The notes: generated by a model not told the origin, from the letters alone. A stretch of DNA of 64,000 bases from Halichondria panicea (GCF_963675165.1 NC_087389.1:716001-780000), one strand, 5' to 3'; counted from the stretch's first letter, positions 14,676 to 35,111 are shown. Numbers and translations are program-made.

Positions 14676-14946
14676 TCAGTCATATAGGAGCACCTTCTTA
14701 GATCTGACATAGACTCTTGTTTATTCTCTTGGGAGCTAGGGGATTCCCCTTCTGTTTGCCAGTGGATAAGGAAAAGGTCGTCTATAGAAACTCTTATGTT
14801 TTGTCTAATAATTATTGTAAGAAAACTTCTATTCATTACATTGTACAAAATCACATACACAAATCACATACACACAAATTGTCATTGGCAAAAAACAAGC
14901 TGATATAAAAAAAAAATGAAGCAAACATTCAGTCAATTCATGTTGA

Positions 14947-16448
14947 TCATTTTGGGGATGGTATGAGGTCATCTTGGTCCGTCCTGTCCTGAGGGTCCAT
15001 GCTGACCTGGCTGGATGAGGCACTGTCAGCATCCACTGGCTCTGGCCCACGTGCAAACACAGACACAAGCTGACGATGAACCCTGGAGTAGCAAATAGAT
15101 AATAATTTACTATTATCTCCTTACTAAAGGCCATCATAAAATACCAGGCAACTTTTCAGGCAATTCGTTGCAATTGTAGGCAACAAATTACCTGTGGCCT
15201 CTAACACTACAATGTACAGTGCATGGCTACAGCTTTATCATTGGTCACATACATAAGAGAATGACAACTATTCTGAAATACCAAAACAAGATGGTGTATC
15301 TCACCTAACATCAATATCTGCTCTGGGCATTTCATCTCCATCAATGTTCCATCGTGAGGTGGGCAGTCCAGGGCCGGGACCACCTCCCCCTGTGTGTGCC
15401 CTCCTATTGGTCGCTTCATCATCATCCTGCTCCTGGGAACAACAGTGTACATACAATTAATACATGTACGTACATGTGTGAGATGATTAATCTGTTAGTA
15501 TCAGCACTATCACACACATGTACAAGTGGTCAGCATGCATTGCAACTGGAAAACTAATTCGCACATAATTTATGTACATAATTGGATATAGCAGCTAGGA
15601 ATTTGATACACTACATCACATCATAATGGGACATTCCCCCCCTACACACCCACACACACACACCATGAGGTTGTCCATGGAGCGCACATCAATGTTGTCC
15701 TCTGCCTCCTGGCTGGTGGTAGACACTGCCCTACTGCCACGAGCAGGCTTCAGGATCTCTCTGAACCGGAACTCCTTCACACGACGAATGTGCAGATTGG
15801 GGTTCGTGAACTACATACAGTGATAGCAGCAATCATAAACAGCGCCAAATTAGTCAGCAAAAGTAAACAGTGATCTACTACAGATCAGTAATGACATACC
15901 CCCAAGGGACTATGGAGTTACTATATTGAGAGGATGATCTCAAGAATCTTAGTTCAAGTACATAAGTAGTTCATTGATACCGTATAGCGCGAAATTTTCG
16001 AGGCACTTATATTTCGTGGATTGGCCTCTAAAAGCCATTTCGTTGCACAATGTTCGCGGAATGACTGCTTACCGGAAGCCACGCCTTTAAATCTTGCACG
16101 TTATAGCAGGTAAAGAACGATTTTCGTGGACTTAATTTTCGTGTAGGATTGCTAACCCACGAAATCCACGAAAATTAAGCCCCTCGAAAATTTCGCGCTA
16201 TACGGTATACACATGTACGTGCAGTCGTGTAACTCTCACCTGGGGATTTCCCCTTCGTTGCTTGAGGAGTAATTTCGCGTGTTCAAACACGGAACATCGT
16301 GAAAGCAAAATGAGGTCAGTACATCCATTGCCAAGGTGACCGTACGGAGAGACCCCCTGTGGAGCTTGGAGACCACGACAAATGTGGGGACAGGCCATCA
16401 CACTCGAGAACTGACCATTGATGGTCTTCCACTGACGATCATCCACAC

Positions 16449-16481
<33 letters not shown>

Positions 16482-18073
16482 AGGAGGCTACTAATAAAAC
16501 ATCATGGATACACAACTAATAGTGAACACGAAGGAAACACAACAGTCAGGGTTTTACACAGAGAGAGGGGGGCTGAAATAAATTGTTATGAATCAATTAA
16601 AAACTCCCTCAAATTGCAACTTAGAGAATTCCGGAGGGGCTGCCCGGGCAATAAAAACACACGGACAAATGTGCACTTACGATCTACTTCTGAGTTGACT
16701 GCCATTAGACAAGCTCCTTTTTCGTTGGCTGCACTGGGGCTCTCAGTCTGGCTCTCAAAGCTGCTGCACTTGGGACACCTGGGAGGGGGTGGTGGGTGGG
16801 GCAATATAGGCACTGATAATTGAAGTGCTACACGTGTACCATAAGTTCAGCTAAGCAGACATGTACACACAAGATCAAGATCATGTCCAGTACAATATTA
16901 TTATACAGACAGTAATTGAGGCTTTGGTTGACATTGGCAGTGATTCTGAAGGGGGGAAATGATAACTATGAGAAAGGCACATAGACTAAGCCAAACATAA
17001 TCAAATCTTCTCCTTTCTAAATTACTTCCATGTACACAATTCTAATGAAAGCATGATGTACCTGTTGAAGCACTTCTCTCCCTTCCTCACTATATCCCCA
17101 GGGTCCTCTGCCGGTACAAACTGTATCTCAGCATCAAACTCTCTCCTTGAGAGCAGTGTTCGCAACGTAGCTAGATCAAACCTCTTTAAACCAAGCCAGG
17201 TGAAGTCTTGACTGAACACGGCCGCATCGGACCAGAAACCGTACGCCATGGGGCCAGCTGAGAACATTAGCAACTGGTTATTCTGGGACACACTGCACAC
17301 GTCCATTGGAGAGCTACAGCCTGTAGTGGGGAGGGAGGGTACAAGATCACTGCATGTTGTACAGGGTTTTCAACCAACACACATACAACTCTCTTCTTTT
17401 CTACCGACAGATCTGAAGTGTGTGCTAGTTCAGCTAAAAACCAGCAACAACTGGCACTGCAACATGACTGTGTATATTCTCTGTACTGTGTATATTACAC
17501 TCACCGAGCATGATTTGAGCAGCTGCCACAAACGGATTCCGACAACCAAACACGGAGCGAGCTATAGAGTTATTGTAGCCAGTGGGTATGACCCCCAGGC
17601 GTATGTTGGGAGTGAGGGGGAAGAAGCGAGGGTTCCTCATATTGACTCCACCCTGTGCCTGGGTCTTGATGAGGAGGCCATTCATCACCTCATTGAATAC
17701 TCCATCACCTCCCACAGCTACAACACTGCAGGGGGGCGTTAATAGGAGTAGTACCGTGTGCGTTTTAACTACAGCACTCTAAAAATAATAAACATTTGCG
17801 AGACTGTATGAAAAACAAATGAATTTATGTGGTGCTATACTTATGGGCGAAATATTCAAGTTTCGTATAATTAGAGTGGTGATGCAATTGGGAAAAAAGA
17901 CGGTACGGTCCTTAATTATAGAATAATCTTTTGTCGTTATTATTTTGGCCTTGAATAAATAGTGAGTAGAGAAGCACATTCTCTGACAGGATGTTTGAAC
18001 ATTCAATAGTGAAACTGATCAGTGTCAACACCTACACAAGTGCACTGGCTAGCATACACAACTCACAGTGATA

Positions 18074-18111
<38 letters not shown>

Positions 18112-20503
18112 CCACCCCACATCCACACCCACGCACACACACATACTTACCCATCGTACTGTGAGAGGTCCAGAGACTGCAGCAGCTCCCGAGCATGAAA
18201 TTTCTGAGTGGTCACTGAATAGAGAAACACAATCTTGAAACAGCCACACAATCACACAATGTGTACCTTGAGAGCTACTTAATTACTATACACGAGGAAA
18301 ACATTAAAAACTGAAATCCAGGATAACTATGTATACACTGATGGTTGATTACACACATCCCATAATAACCTGCACACGTACTAAGTAGTGTGCAATATTG
18401 CTTCTTCATTGTGTGTGACTTACTGATGACGTCAGTGACAATCTGGCCCACGGTGAACATCTGTTGGACCTTGCTCCACAGCTTCTCTGTGCCGCCCCCT
18501 CCACTCACAGGGTTCACAATCACGTACAGTCGCCGGGGACGATTGCCGAAGTCTGTGAGGGTGTGTGTGGGTGTGGTGACAAGGATATAAATAATATATA
18601 CATCAGGATATAAAGATGTACGTGCAGTTAAAATCTAATCGTGGTTTGACTGCAATCCACTGTATAGAAGGGTGACCTGCTTTACACAGGGACCACAATA
18701 GGCAGGTTTTACTGCACAATATGACATTATCCATACACACAATGTAGTAGCTTCTACACACAACAAAGGGAGCTGTACTGTTGAGTGATGTTGACAGATT
18801 GAAGTGGGGTTTCCTCAATAATATTTACAGCACATGTGACCACAACATATAGCATCAACAAAACCCCAACTGAACAGACCCCACCCCCCACCACTACAGA
18901 CCCCACCCCCTACCACTACATTGCTAGGCACTTACTGTACATCTGGTGCATTATATTCTCGGCCCACATCTGACACGTGTTTGCACTTCGACCCCTGAAG
19001 GTGACCTTTACCAGCTTACCGACCGTACCTGCACAGAACAAGAAAAGGAAATTGTAACAGGTACTAAAGATACTTTGCTGGAAAAGACATGAGCCTAGCT
19101 AGTCAACAAAAACCACCAGTAAAGTGTGCTCTGGTATAAAACAGTTTATGAGTTACAGCTGTCCTGAATTAGCAGTGTTGTCATGTACACAAAGGAATGA
19201 ACTACCATCAACAAACATAGTGCTACACACACAAGCTCATTGTGGTGGTTGCTGCATGTAGTGTGAGTGTCACCTGGTTCGGACTTGAGTGCGTGGAGAG
19301 TGAACTCTAGACCCTGTGTGGGCGTGGAGGAGCGTGTGGGGCGTGGGAGTGTGGAGGTAGTGGAGAGTGAGGTGACTGACGGCTGACGGGAGTGGCCCTG
19401 GGCCTTAGGGGGGGTGGGTAGGGGAGACCCATACACCACGGCAAACAAATCACTCAAATACAGCGTGTTGGTCTGATCTGTAGGAAGAAAGACCACCACA
19501 ACTTAAAAATGAACCTCTAATATTGTACAGTGTACACCCCTAAAATGTGTTAATGACCCACCCACAAAATGAAAGCCACAGGACATGCAATGCAGTTACA
19601 GTGTACTATATTGAATGGACAGGAACAAAGTAGTCTAGGACATGGTACATGTACCACTAGGTTCCACTAATGACACCAGTGAAATGCTTGTATACATGCA
19701 CAGGTGTAGAGCACAAGTGTAGGGCACAGTGCCAGAGGGGATTTCTACAGACAGTGTGTTTGTAGCAGCTTCTCTTTCATCATCAAAAAGGATCTCACTA
19801 TAGCTATTATTACAGTACCCACTAAAGTGTAGGGGGAAGTCAACACAGGACAGAGAACAGGGAAGTACAGCCTCAGGCATACCCCTCACATTTGGGACTC
19901 TTGATAAGTAATATAATACTACTGGTACTGTTATCAAAGTTTGATGACATAGACCATACATTGGTGTATGTGTACAAGGGGTACCACCCACTCACTTGAC
20001 TGTTTCCCTGGGGCAATACGGCGACTCCACTTGATGAGATCATCCTCCAGCGTGACCATACACTCCTTCCCAGCCACTCTAAAGATGTCCGTCATGGCTG
20101 GCTCCTCTCGTGGTCGCCCTGACGATGACAGATGGAACGATGCTGGGCGACCATTCCTCTCTGGTGTGTAGTGACGAAGCATCGCCACCGTACTGTCTTC
20201 AAACTTATTATCGGGATTTGTCAAAACCTGAATTTCTGAATCTTGCCGATCGAGTGACATTGGTTGAGGAGTGGTTGGTGTTATGATATTGCCTACAGTG
20301 GGAACAGTGGGTGTTTGTGGTTGGGTGCTAGTTTGAATATCAACAACTGATGTTTGACTAGGAGGCTCTGGATCAGATATTGGAGCATTGAAAGCTGATG
20401 GTTTTGGTTTAACAACGTCACCCGGGTCTTCCAGCGGGTCCTCGGTATAGTACTGGGGCACATCTGTTGATGTCCGAGGGTACGAGTCCACCATTGCAGT
20501 CAT
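14947..20503 (-). CDS. CERK: Ceramide kinase
   Basis: CERK phosphorylates ceramide to ceramide-1-phosphate at Golgi and plasma membranes. I see about 12 exons from ATG 20503 to the stop at 14947. After a Pro/Thr/Asp-rich leader comes a PH-like start (CMVTLEDDLIKWSRR) and more of that domain through exons near 19480 and 19030. The diacylglycerol-kinase catalytic domain follows: RRLYVIVNPVSGGGGTEKLW (phosphate-binding region, 18.5 kb), VVAVGGDGVFNEVMNGL (GGDG loop, 17.7 kb), LGVIPTGYNNSI, then SVSQNNQLLMFS and GPMAYGFWSDAAVFS. C-terminal marks are YGHLGNGCTDLILL, a SRWNIDGDEM block and VRVHRQLVSVFARG, all typical of CERK. The order fits CERK better than sphingosine kinases (SPHK). CERKL is an alternative, though the intact GGDG loop favours CERK. 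The frame has an upstream GTG, but the first ATG is at 20503. Confidence 0.88.
15978..16207. mobile_element. MITE with 24-bp perfect inverted ends and TA target duplication
   Basis: Both ends read CCGTATAGCGCGAAATTTTC (and continue GAGG) in inverted orientation, identical over about 24 bp. Each is bounded by TA. A TA target duplication is typical of Tc1/mariner-type insertion. The body of about 180 bp has no ORF and carries internal inverted blocks (ttttcgtgga / tccacgaaaa). It sits in a CERK intron. Confidence 0.8.
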
Positions 20504-20865
20504 TATGGCAGACACAAGCTAACTTATTAACTAGCTAGTTTCACTGTTTCTCTCTTGGGTAGTCTCGCAAGCCACGCCTCTTAGTTCAGTGAAGGGGCGT
20601 TACTTGCAAGACTTGCGCTTGGGTTGGGCAGGCCGACTTTTAACTAATGAAACGCAATCAAAAATTTATTTTTTTAGACAAAATTCGCATCTGATATTAT
20701 AGGATGGAATGCAATTGAGAATTAATTAATTATTTCTAGTGAGACAACACTATAAACAGCACTATAAATGAGTGCTAAACACAGCTACCAGCTAACAGTT
20801 CTTTTATGAAAGAGTTTGCATGAATGGAAACGGGTTCCTTTGTCCAGAGATGACAATAGTACATT

Positions 20866-22511
20866 CTAGTCACTAGAAATGACTTCAGCTTTTCTCTTTG
20901 TTCTTCTCTTTCTCAGACGTGTGGTTCTGTTGGTGACACCATAGTCATTCATGACACTCGTACTCCACTCCCAGGCAGACTTGAGACCAGAGTGACAGGT
21001 GGTCCTTGTTAGCAGGAGCACAATAAACACACTGAGGAGAGCTGTAAGACCCAACCAAACTAGAATATACAGCAGGGCAGGTCGAGGTAGCATCCTCATT
21101 CCAAACTTTATTGATATCAAGAGCTCCATAAATGTTATACCCAGAAATATCCAGCACTGTGTACCCAGTCGATTGCATGTTTTGTCCGTAACGTACATAT
21201 AGTATTGTCGTATCGACGGCGCTGCAGGCAGCAATATGATGATGAGACGCAGAGACACAATGTAGTGGTTGGTAGGGATATACAGGACATGCTTGAGTAG
21301 AAACGTATTGAGCTCACTGATCTGAAACAGCAGGAGTAGAGAGAAGATTGCTAAAGTTCTCATGTACGTGCAACTAGGGTCAAGCCATCGAGTCTTCCCC
21401 CACTCTTGGGGAGTGAATTGCAAAACAGCTCTTTTCAGTTTATTTCGAGTACCTTTGATGTGTTTAATACTTTCCCAATGGAATTTCCTCACTTCCATCG
21501 TCCTGCATATCGCCATTCCGACAAAAATACCTAAGCCATTTGCAAGAATGACATCAAATAGCAGGGCATCCCACCAGCATTCCTCGAAATTAGGTAGCAC
21601 ATGAGCAAACATTAACTCAGTACATTCCCACATAATACTTATAGACCAGAGGAGAATAGAATGCCGAACCAGGAGAGATTTGAACACCCAACCTAAAAAG
21701 TGACCAATCACGAAAATATCCATTCTGCTATTCAGATTCTCAACTGTGAAACTGCAGTCCACTGCGTAGAGTTTATTGCTGTCTGTCTCAGTGTAGTTCA
21801 GTGAGGAATCAACCCAGTGTAACATCAACTTAACATCAGAGTAGCTCTGAAACAAAACAAATGCCAACAGCAATAGGTATAGCACGCTAATCCCGAACAC
21901 CAGTCTCCAGATTGCCGGGTGAGGTCTGGTGAAGGGACCATTGGGGAACACTAGTAGACCTATGGCGAGAAACAAAAAAGAGAATGCATATACTCCAGCA
22001 CCAATATTGTCTGCCCGTTCCCCGTCATCACTTCGCAAGAAAGCTGCTAAAACAAGGCCAAGCAAAACAACTAGTAGGAGAGTAATCGTTCTCGGTGTGT
22101 AGAAGAAGTCGAGTGTTATGTTGGTGACCTTCCGGTGATCGATGCTATACCACTTGTCTCCATAACTATCAGAGCATGTGGACATGTATTCACTTCCATC
22201 AGATGATTCTGAGCCAGTTGATTTACTGCGATGACGGAAAGGTTTACGAATTCGAGCAACACCATTTATAGAGATGCCACCATTATGGTTGTAAGGGTGA
22301 GAAATGTTGGTGAAGCTGACTGTCTTGTGTGGAAAAGTTATCTCTGGAGAAGTAGAGGATCTTGGCACATGGTCATCCAGGTCAGAACATTCAGAAGAGT
22401 GGGGATTCTCCTGAAATGGAACAGATCAGTTATTGGAATTTTATCAATTTTCTCTCTTACCATTGCTTGTAGAAGTTCTTGATCTTTCTTTACTAGATCT
22501 AGATAGGACAT
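20866..22511 (-). CDS. PTDSS1: Phosphatidylserine synthase 1
   Basis: PTDSS1 is an ER enzyme that exchanges serine for choline on phosphatidylcholine to make phosphatidylserine. Exon 1 (22511-22461) encodes MSYLDLVKKDQELLQAM; a 50-bp intron follows; exon 2 (22410-20866) encodes the rest. The family core is complete: ITLDFFYTPRTITLL, FPNGPFTRPHPAIWRLVFG, the long luminal/cytosolic alternation of about nine hydrophobic helices, HVLPNFEECWWDALLFD, KRAVLQFTPQEWG, ISELNTFLLKHVL and APSIRQYYMYVTD. The TRPHPAIWR and DFFYTPRTITLL blocks are closer to human PTDSS1 than to PTDSS2. The C-terminus is basic (LRKRRTKRKAEV). The N-terminus, after MSYLD, has an extra roughly 90 residues rich in Ser and Arg. 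Its ATG lies 237 bp from the divergent PSMD6 ATG. Confidence 0.93.
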
Positions 22512-22748
22512 TCCTAACACACTCAGTCATTCAGTTTTGGGTGATCTGATTATGCAATTCAAGGAATCTTTAGCATGCCATGCCCTCTTTGCTTGTGTAA
22601 TGTATGTAAACGGTAAAGATCGTTAACTAAACATGATGCATAATTGATTACCTTTCTTTTTCCTTTTGTTAACGATCCTAATCCTGAGCAGATGATCTTT
22701 ACCTAAACCAAAGTTCTACCACGAGTAGTCCAATCTCACTTGAACAAG
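22512..22748. promoter_or_regulatory. Likely shared promoter of PTDSS1 and PSMD6
   Basis: Only 237 bp separate two divergent start codons, so both 5' UTRs and core promoters must fit here. It contains a direct/inverted 'aacgatc / gatcgttaac' motif and a 'gatgatctttacc' block. No TATA box is obvious. The promoter role is inferred from spacing. Confidence 0.5.
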
Positions 22749-24852
22749 ATGCCGTTGGAAGGACTGGACGAAGAAGGACTGCCTAAGAACCCTGACCTAG
22801 CCCTCACTGAGCTAAAGTTTCTCCTAACAGTTAAATTTACTGGTCCAGCGAACAAGGAAAATGTCTGGGGAATATTACTCAAGTCTATCAAGGATAATGG
22901 TGACTATAATTACACATAGACACAGTGTACACTCAGTACATTCACCCACCTCCTACAGCCATGGCCCCATTCTATCTCAGCCTGTGTGCTGATGTAGGGA
23001 GGACAGTCGACCCTGCCCTGCTCTCCGTATTAGAGGCTAAAAACAAAGCCACGTTGGCGACACTTGAGGCAGGCATTGAGAATGCTGAGAAGAACTTTGG
23101 TGAGACTGAGCAGAGAGACGCACTCATGGCCAAGGCAGAGTACCTCTGCACCATCGGAGATAAGGTGAGAGGAAATTGTGGGCTGGCCTAAAATTACTGG
23201 GCATGTGTATAGTTGGTGGGGGGATGGGGGATGGTTCATTTGATAAGTATCAGCTTGCTTTAATTTTGAGCTTGAACGTTTTCTCTCAATCTCTAATTAA
23301 AGATCTCAGTAGGTGATAGAAGATCCGTATGTGTAGATTAGCAGGAATTGTGTAGCTCCCTGACTAGTAGCCCCTCCCCCTCATGTACAGGATGGGGCAG
23401 TGAGTGCATTTAGGGCGACCTATGAGAAGACTGTTGGACTGAGTCACAGAATGGACCTCTCCTTCTACCTCATTCGAATTGGGCTCTTCTGGATGGATCA
23501 CGATCTCATCACTAGGAACATCGACAAGGCCAAAGCGTGAGCAAAAGTTATAGTCTACCGATCACCAATAACTAGAGTTCTGAGTTCTGATGGTCCAAAT
23601 TTAACGATTTTATGATTTTCTGAAAGCTTAGAAGGAGCTCTTTCAGATGGTATGCTCAGATCACACATTTAGAACGGGCCATAATATCGTATTTTCGGAA
23701 AAATAACGTAACCAGAGTTATGGCCTTTCAAAGATGTTTTTCTTTGTTTCCAGTCTGATAGAGGAGGGTGGAGACTGGGATCGGAGGAACAGACTCAAGA
23801 CCTACGAGGGACTCTATGCTATGTCTGTACGCGATTTCAAACGAGCAGCCGAATGTTTCTTTGATACCATGGCAACATTTACGTCCACCGAGATCATGGA
23901 CTATCGCACATTCTGCAAGTATGCCGTCTTCTGCTGTATGGTGGCCATGGGTCGAGGGGAGGTCAAGAAACACGTGAGTGGCTGGGTGATGAGTTAGCTC
24001 CACTTAGAGCATACATGTACATAAGAGGGACAAGGTTGCATATTGCTGTGGTAATACACATGCGTACATATACTGCTCATGTGACTTGTGTGTTCCTCAG
24101 ATTGTGAATGGGACAGACATTCTGGAGATCCTCCATGATTATCCTGAGCTCCATGACCATGTCACCTCTCTCTACCATTGTCGCTATGATGACTTCTTCA
24201 AGAGCCTCAGTAAGCTATCCCTCCATTGAACAGCTTCACTGATACATATAATTATATCGATTAGTCTTGATTGTATCGTCTTTCTACAGTTTGGGCAGAG
24301 AATGAGTTCAAAGGTGACTGTTTCCTTGCCCCCCACGCTCGCTACTACATCAGAGAGCTGCGTATCAAGGCGTACACACAGCTGCTCGAGTCTTATCGCT
24401 CCCTCTCCCTTGCACACATGGCCAAGAGCTTTGGGGTCGGAGTTGGGTTCATTGACAGGTAATGTATATTGTTGATGCATGTGTGTGGCCCAGCCTTACG
24501 TTATAATAGAAGTACATGCGTATAAAGCGGTGATGAAGTCAATTAGTGTCCTCAAGACAGGAGGCAGTATTAAAATTTACAGCTACTTCATTTTTTCACT
24601 GTTCTTCCATTGTAATAGTGTACTGTACTATTTTATGTGGATATTCAATTAATTACAGGGAGTTGTCTAAGTTTATTGCATCCGGCCGTCTTCATTGCCG
24701 TATTGACAAAGTGGGAGGTGTAGTTGAGACCAATAGACCAGACAGTAAGAACTTCCTCTATCAGGTACACACACCGTACACGCACGCACGCACACATGAC
24801 ACACACATACACACGCACACACACACACACACACCACACACACACACACACA

Positions 24853-24919
<67 letters not shown>

Positions 24920-24992
24920 CTAGTCGACCATCAAGCAAGGAGACTTGCTGCTGAATAGGGTCCAGAAATTGAGTAGAGTGATCAACATTTAA
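22749..24992 (+). CDS. PSMD6: 26S proteasome lid subunit Rpn7
   Basis: PSMD6/Rpn7 is a PCI-domain subunit of the proteasome lid. The start at 22749 gives [19 protein letters not shown], almost the same as the human N-terminus. Further exons carry [72 protein letters not shown], a block ending [27 protein letters not shown] (start of the PCI region), [40 protein letters not shown] and the terminal [15 protein letters not shown]. The stop is at 24990-24992. Eight or so short exons are joined by consensus splice sites. The last intron is a CA microsatellite. One intron holds a fragment of the dispersed element seen in ANAPC4 and PSMD2. Very secure. Confidence 0.96.
23575..23735. repeat. Dispersed intronic element, fragment B
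   Basis: It contains 'ttttatgattttctgaaagcttagaaggag' and neighbouring sequence matching part of the ANAPC4 intron element, here inside a PSMD6 intron. It appears truncated. Confidence 0.5.
24766..24914. repeat. CA microsatellite in the last PSMD6 intron
   Basis: About 135 bp of (CA)n with minor interruptions occupies nearly the whole intron between the exon ending NFLYQ and the last exon. The repeat runs directly into the 3' splice site region. Confidence 0.9.
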
Positions 24993-25283
24993 ACTGCCCC
25001 TTACAATTAACCATAGCTGGTATTCTCTCGTATCAATACCCTTATCAATTATTTAATATACATGTAACCATAGTTACCATGATAATTATAATTATACACT
25101 GTGTTGCATCTCGCTCAAAGTTTATTGTGAAAAGTTATAATTATGACATCGTTAATAATGAACATGTATGTGTGTGTGTATAAACGTAACGTTGGTAAAA
25201 TGACATAAAAATAACCATGTGGAAAGAATTCAAAGTGATTAGAAGAAAAGAATAATGATGTGTCCAGTTAGTGGGTAGATTGA

Positions 25284-25607
25284 TCACTTTCCAGACGTAG
25301 ACTTGAAGATTCCTGAAGTCACCATAAGGTTCTCGATGTACTGATTGAGCACATGATTCTCGGCCTTTAGTTTAGAGTTTTCTTCCTTCACAGAGTTGAC
25401 CCTTTGAGACAAGTCGTGTAGAGTGTTCTGGAGGTCTAGGATCTGTGCAATCAGCACTTCCTTCTCCCCACCGTCCATATCTTGGGTAGAGTCATCTGAC
25501 ATAGGTTCAACACTGGGCTGACGCTGACGCACTGGAGATGTCTTTAGGTCTTGTGGCTGGGTAGGTCTGTGTGTCTTATACTTTGCTTGAGCCGTTCTTT
25601 CAGCCAT
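25284..25607 (-). CDS. SCOC: Short coiled-coil protein (SCOC)
   Basis: An intronless 107-residue protein. SCOC is a small Golgi-associated coiled-coil protein that binds ARL1 and acts in autophagy with FEZ1. The first roughly 55 residues are Ser/Pro/Gln-rich and likely disordered. The C-terminal half is a coiled coil with the family core: LIAQILDLQNTLHDLSQRV, VKEENSKLKAENHVL and QYIENLMVTSG. These match human SCOC nearly residue for residue. The start ATG at 25607 is 159 bp from the divergent PSMD2 fusion start. Confidence 0.92.
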   Translation of the reverse strand: MAERTAQAKYKTHRPTQPQDLKTSPVRQRQPSVEPMSDDSTQDMDGGEKEVLIAQILDLQNTLHDLSQRVNSVKEENSKLKAENHVLNQYIENLMVTSGIFKSTSGK

Positions 25608-25766
25608 GTAAGCCTCAATCCAAGTTCAAACAAGTTCTTTTAGTGCTTTTTGTGTGTCGACCAGTGATCTAATTTAGATTTATTTCCAAATAATGCCAAG
25701 TATTGCTGCCTGTACCTCACGTGTAAATATACAAGAAGAACCACTTCTCAAGTGCTAGTGAGAGTC
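25608..25766. promoter_or_regulatory. Likely shared promoter of SCOC and the PSMD2 fusion gene
   Basis: A divergent pair of ATGs only 159 bp apart. I see no TATA box. A bidirectional promoter is inferred from spacing alone. Confidence 0.5.
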
Positions 25767-33355
<7,589 letters not shown>

Positions 33356-33628
33356 CTAGCTTGAATGAGACTAGGACATACACTAGTACTTAATGTATTA
33401 AATCACTCTTCTAAATGCTCATTTTATTATGTTAAGTTGTGTCTTTGACTTGACTTGACACGTACGATTATAATTATTGTCTTATTCAATGTCATACTAA
33501 ACATTAATAAATAGATTTTGTGCATAATTATAATGGTGGTGTAAATATAATTATAAATTATATACAAAGAAACAGAAAGGATAACTAATTAGTATAAACA
33601 GTATAAACAGTATAAGTGAAAGATTTGT

Positions 33629-34894
33629 TCAATGGAGTTTTAAGGGTAGCAGGTGTCCATTAAACACAGATTGTTGAATGGGCAGGCCTCTGCTTCTGTC
33701 ACAGCAGTTGGCGGGTGAGACAGTCCAGTTGTAGATAAAGCTTGGGCGTATCTCTTTCTCTTGTGAGCAAAGGGTTCCATTCTTACGCAGGTTCTTAAAC
33801 TTGTGGTACATGTGTCGCAGTGTGTCCTTGTGCGTGATGATGTATTGATTGTTACAGCCGTGTGTTTGACTCTCCACATTGAACCGCATGTCATGTACTC
33901 TTGCTAACTCAAACGGTGCCAACCAACTTCCAATAGTGACATCTTCGTTGCCGTACAAAAGCAGTCTATCCGAGAGACGAACCAATAACTTGACAACTCT
34001 ATGTGTGAGTATATATCCACCTCCCATGGCATACGGGAGGTAATGAGGGCAACTGCGCCATTGTTTCTCAGCCCATCTACCTGTGGCCTCTGGGAATCCA
34101 TGGCCATTGAAGTACCCCCAATAGAGGAGCTCAGGGCATCCCATATCAACAAATGCTTGGGCAACTTTCCCCACTTGTACAAACGAATCGTCATCTGTCT
34201 TGATGATAAAATCGAAGTGTGGCAGCTCACGTTCTGCCCAGTTTAGTCCGTGCAACACCTTCAGTGAGAGATTAAAGTAGGAGTCTTTGAGGGTATCAAA
34301 GAGCAGCATGTCCCTATACTGCTCAGATTCCTGCTTTAGACTGCGTATATTGCTCTCTGTTAGACCAAGGGTCCCCAGTAAAAACTTCGAAGTCACTTTA
34401 ACTTTCCTTGAGTTGAAGTCGTGCATCCATGATCCTCGTATTGCATTGCGTCTCAGTGAACCTTTAGGGGAGGCCAGCACTATTATGACAACATGGAGTG
34501 GTCTCTTTGGGCACTTGCTAATGGACGAGGAAGAAGCTTCATTATTATCCTCTGTTATATTCTCAACCGGTGCTCTCTCTCTCTTGAGACTGTGCTCCCG
34601 GGGAAGGGGAACGTCCAACTTAACAGGAGAAATGGGTGTGGCTTGTACAGCACACCTCCTGCCGATACATACATCACTCGACTTGAGGCCAAAGAAAAAA
34701 ATCACGACACAGCCGATGAGAAATCCCAGGACAAACGAGTGAAGGGAGATGATTGGAGATGTTCGTTTGTGTGCTTTGTTAGTGCTACCATTGTTCCTGA
34801 CAGGTAAGGAAACTTTGTGATCATCCATCTCAGTGCTAGTGCAGTCAGTTAGAGGTAGGACACATCTGGAGAGATTGATGTAGTCAATGTTCAT
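33629..34894 (-). CDS. B3GALT6: Beta-1,3-galactosyltransferase 6-like (GT31)
   Basis: An intronless type II Golgi membrane enzyme. The family adds the second galactose of the glycosaminoglycan linker tetrasaccharide. Met at 34894 gives 421 residues; an internal Met at 34828 (MDDHKVSLPV) also precedes the anchor. The signal anchor is SFVLGFLIGCVVIFFFGL. The GT31 domain carries RRNAIRGSWM, FLLGTLGL, DTLKDSYFNLSLKVLHGL, the metal-binding DxD in IIKTDDDSFVQVG, YLPYAMGGGYILTHRVV, YGNEDVTIGSWLAPF and RFNVESQTHGCNNQYIITHK. The C-terminus ends with the FIYNWTVSPANCC block seen in B3GALT6. It is head-to-head with a paralogue at 35112. The subfamily call rests on the C-terminal YNW...CC block and the GCNNQY motif. 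Confidence 0.82.
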   Translation of the reverse strand: MNIDYINLSRCVLPLTDCTSTEMDDHKVSLPVRNNGSTNKAHKRTSPIISLHSFVLGFLIGCVVIFFFGLKSSDVCIGRRCAVQATPISPVKLDVPLPREHSLKRERAPVENITEDNNEASSSSISKCPKRPLHVVIIVLASPKGSLRRNAIRGSWMHDFNSRKVKVTSKFLLGTLGLTESNIRSLKQESEQYRDMLLFDTLKDSYFNLSLKVLHGLNWAERELPHFDFIIKTDDDSFVQVGKVAQAFVDMGCPELLYWGYFNGHGFPEATGRWAEKQWRSCPHYLPYAMGGGYILTHRVVKLLVRLSDRLLLYGNEDVTIGSWLAPFELARVHDMRFNVESQTHGCNNQYIITHKDTLRHMYHKFKNLRKNGTLCSQEKEIRPSFIYNWTVSPANCCDRSRGLPIQQSVFNGHLLPLKLH

Positions 34895-35111
34895 AAAGCA
34901 TGAAATTGCTTATGAAATGAGATATCGATATCGCTTAGATTTAGATATTGTATTTATACTGTAGATCTAGCTTGGCTAAAGTCTAGCTGATCATGCAGGT
35001 CAAGCTAGAGTTTACACAAGATTATAGCTCTTTTCCTTACCAGCTTTGCTTTCCATTAGCTTCAGTGAACAGAGTCAGTGGCTGTACAGTGCGCAGTAGC
35101 TTCGACTCCAC
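34895..35111. promoter_or_regulatory. Intergenic promoter region of the head-to-head B3GALT6-like pair
   Basis: About 220-300 bp, depending on which Met is used, separates the divergent start codons. It contains several 'agatct/agctag' motifs but no clear TATA box. A shared promoter is inferred from spacing. Confidence 0.4.
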
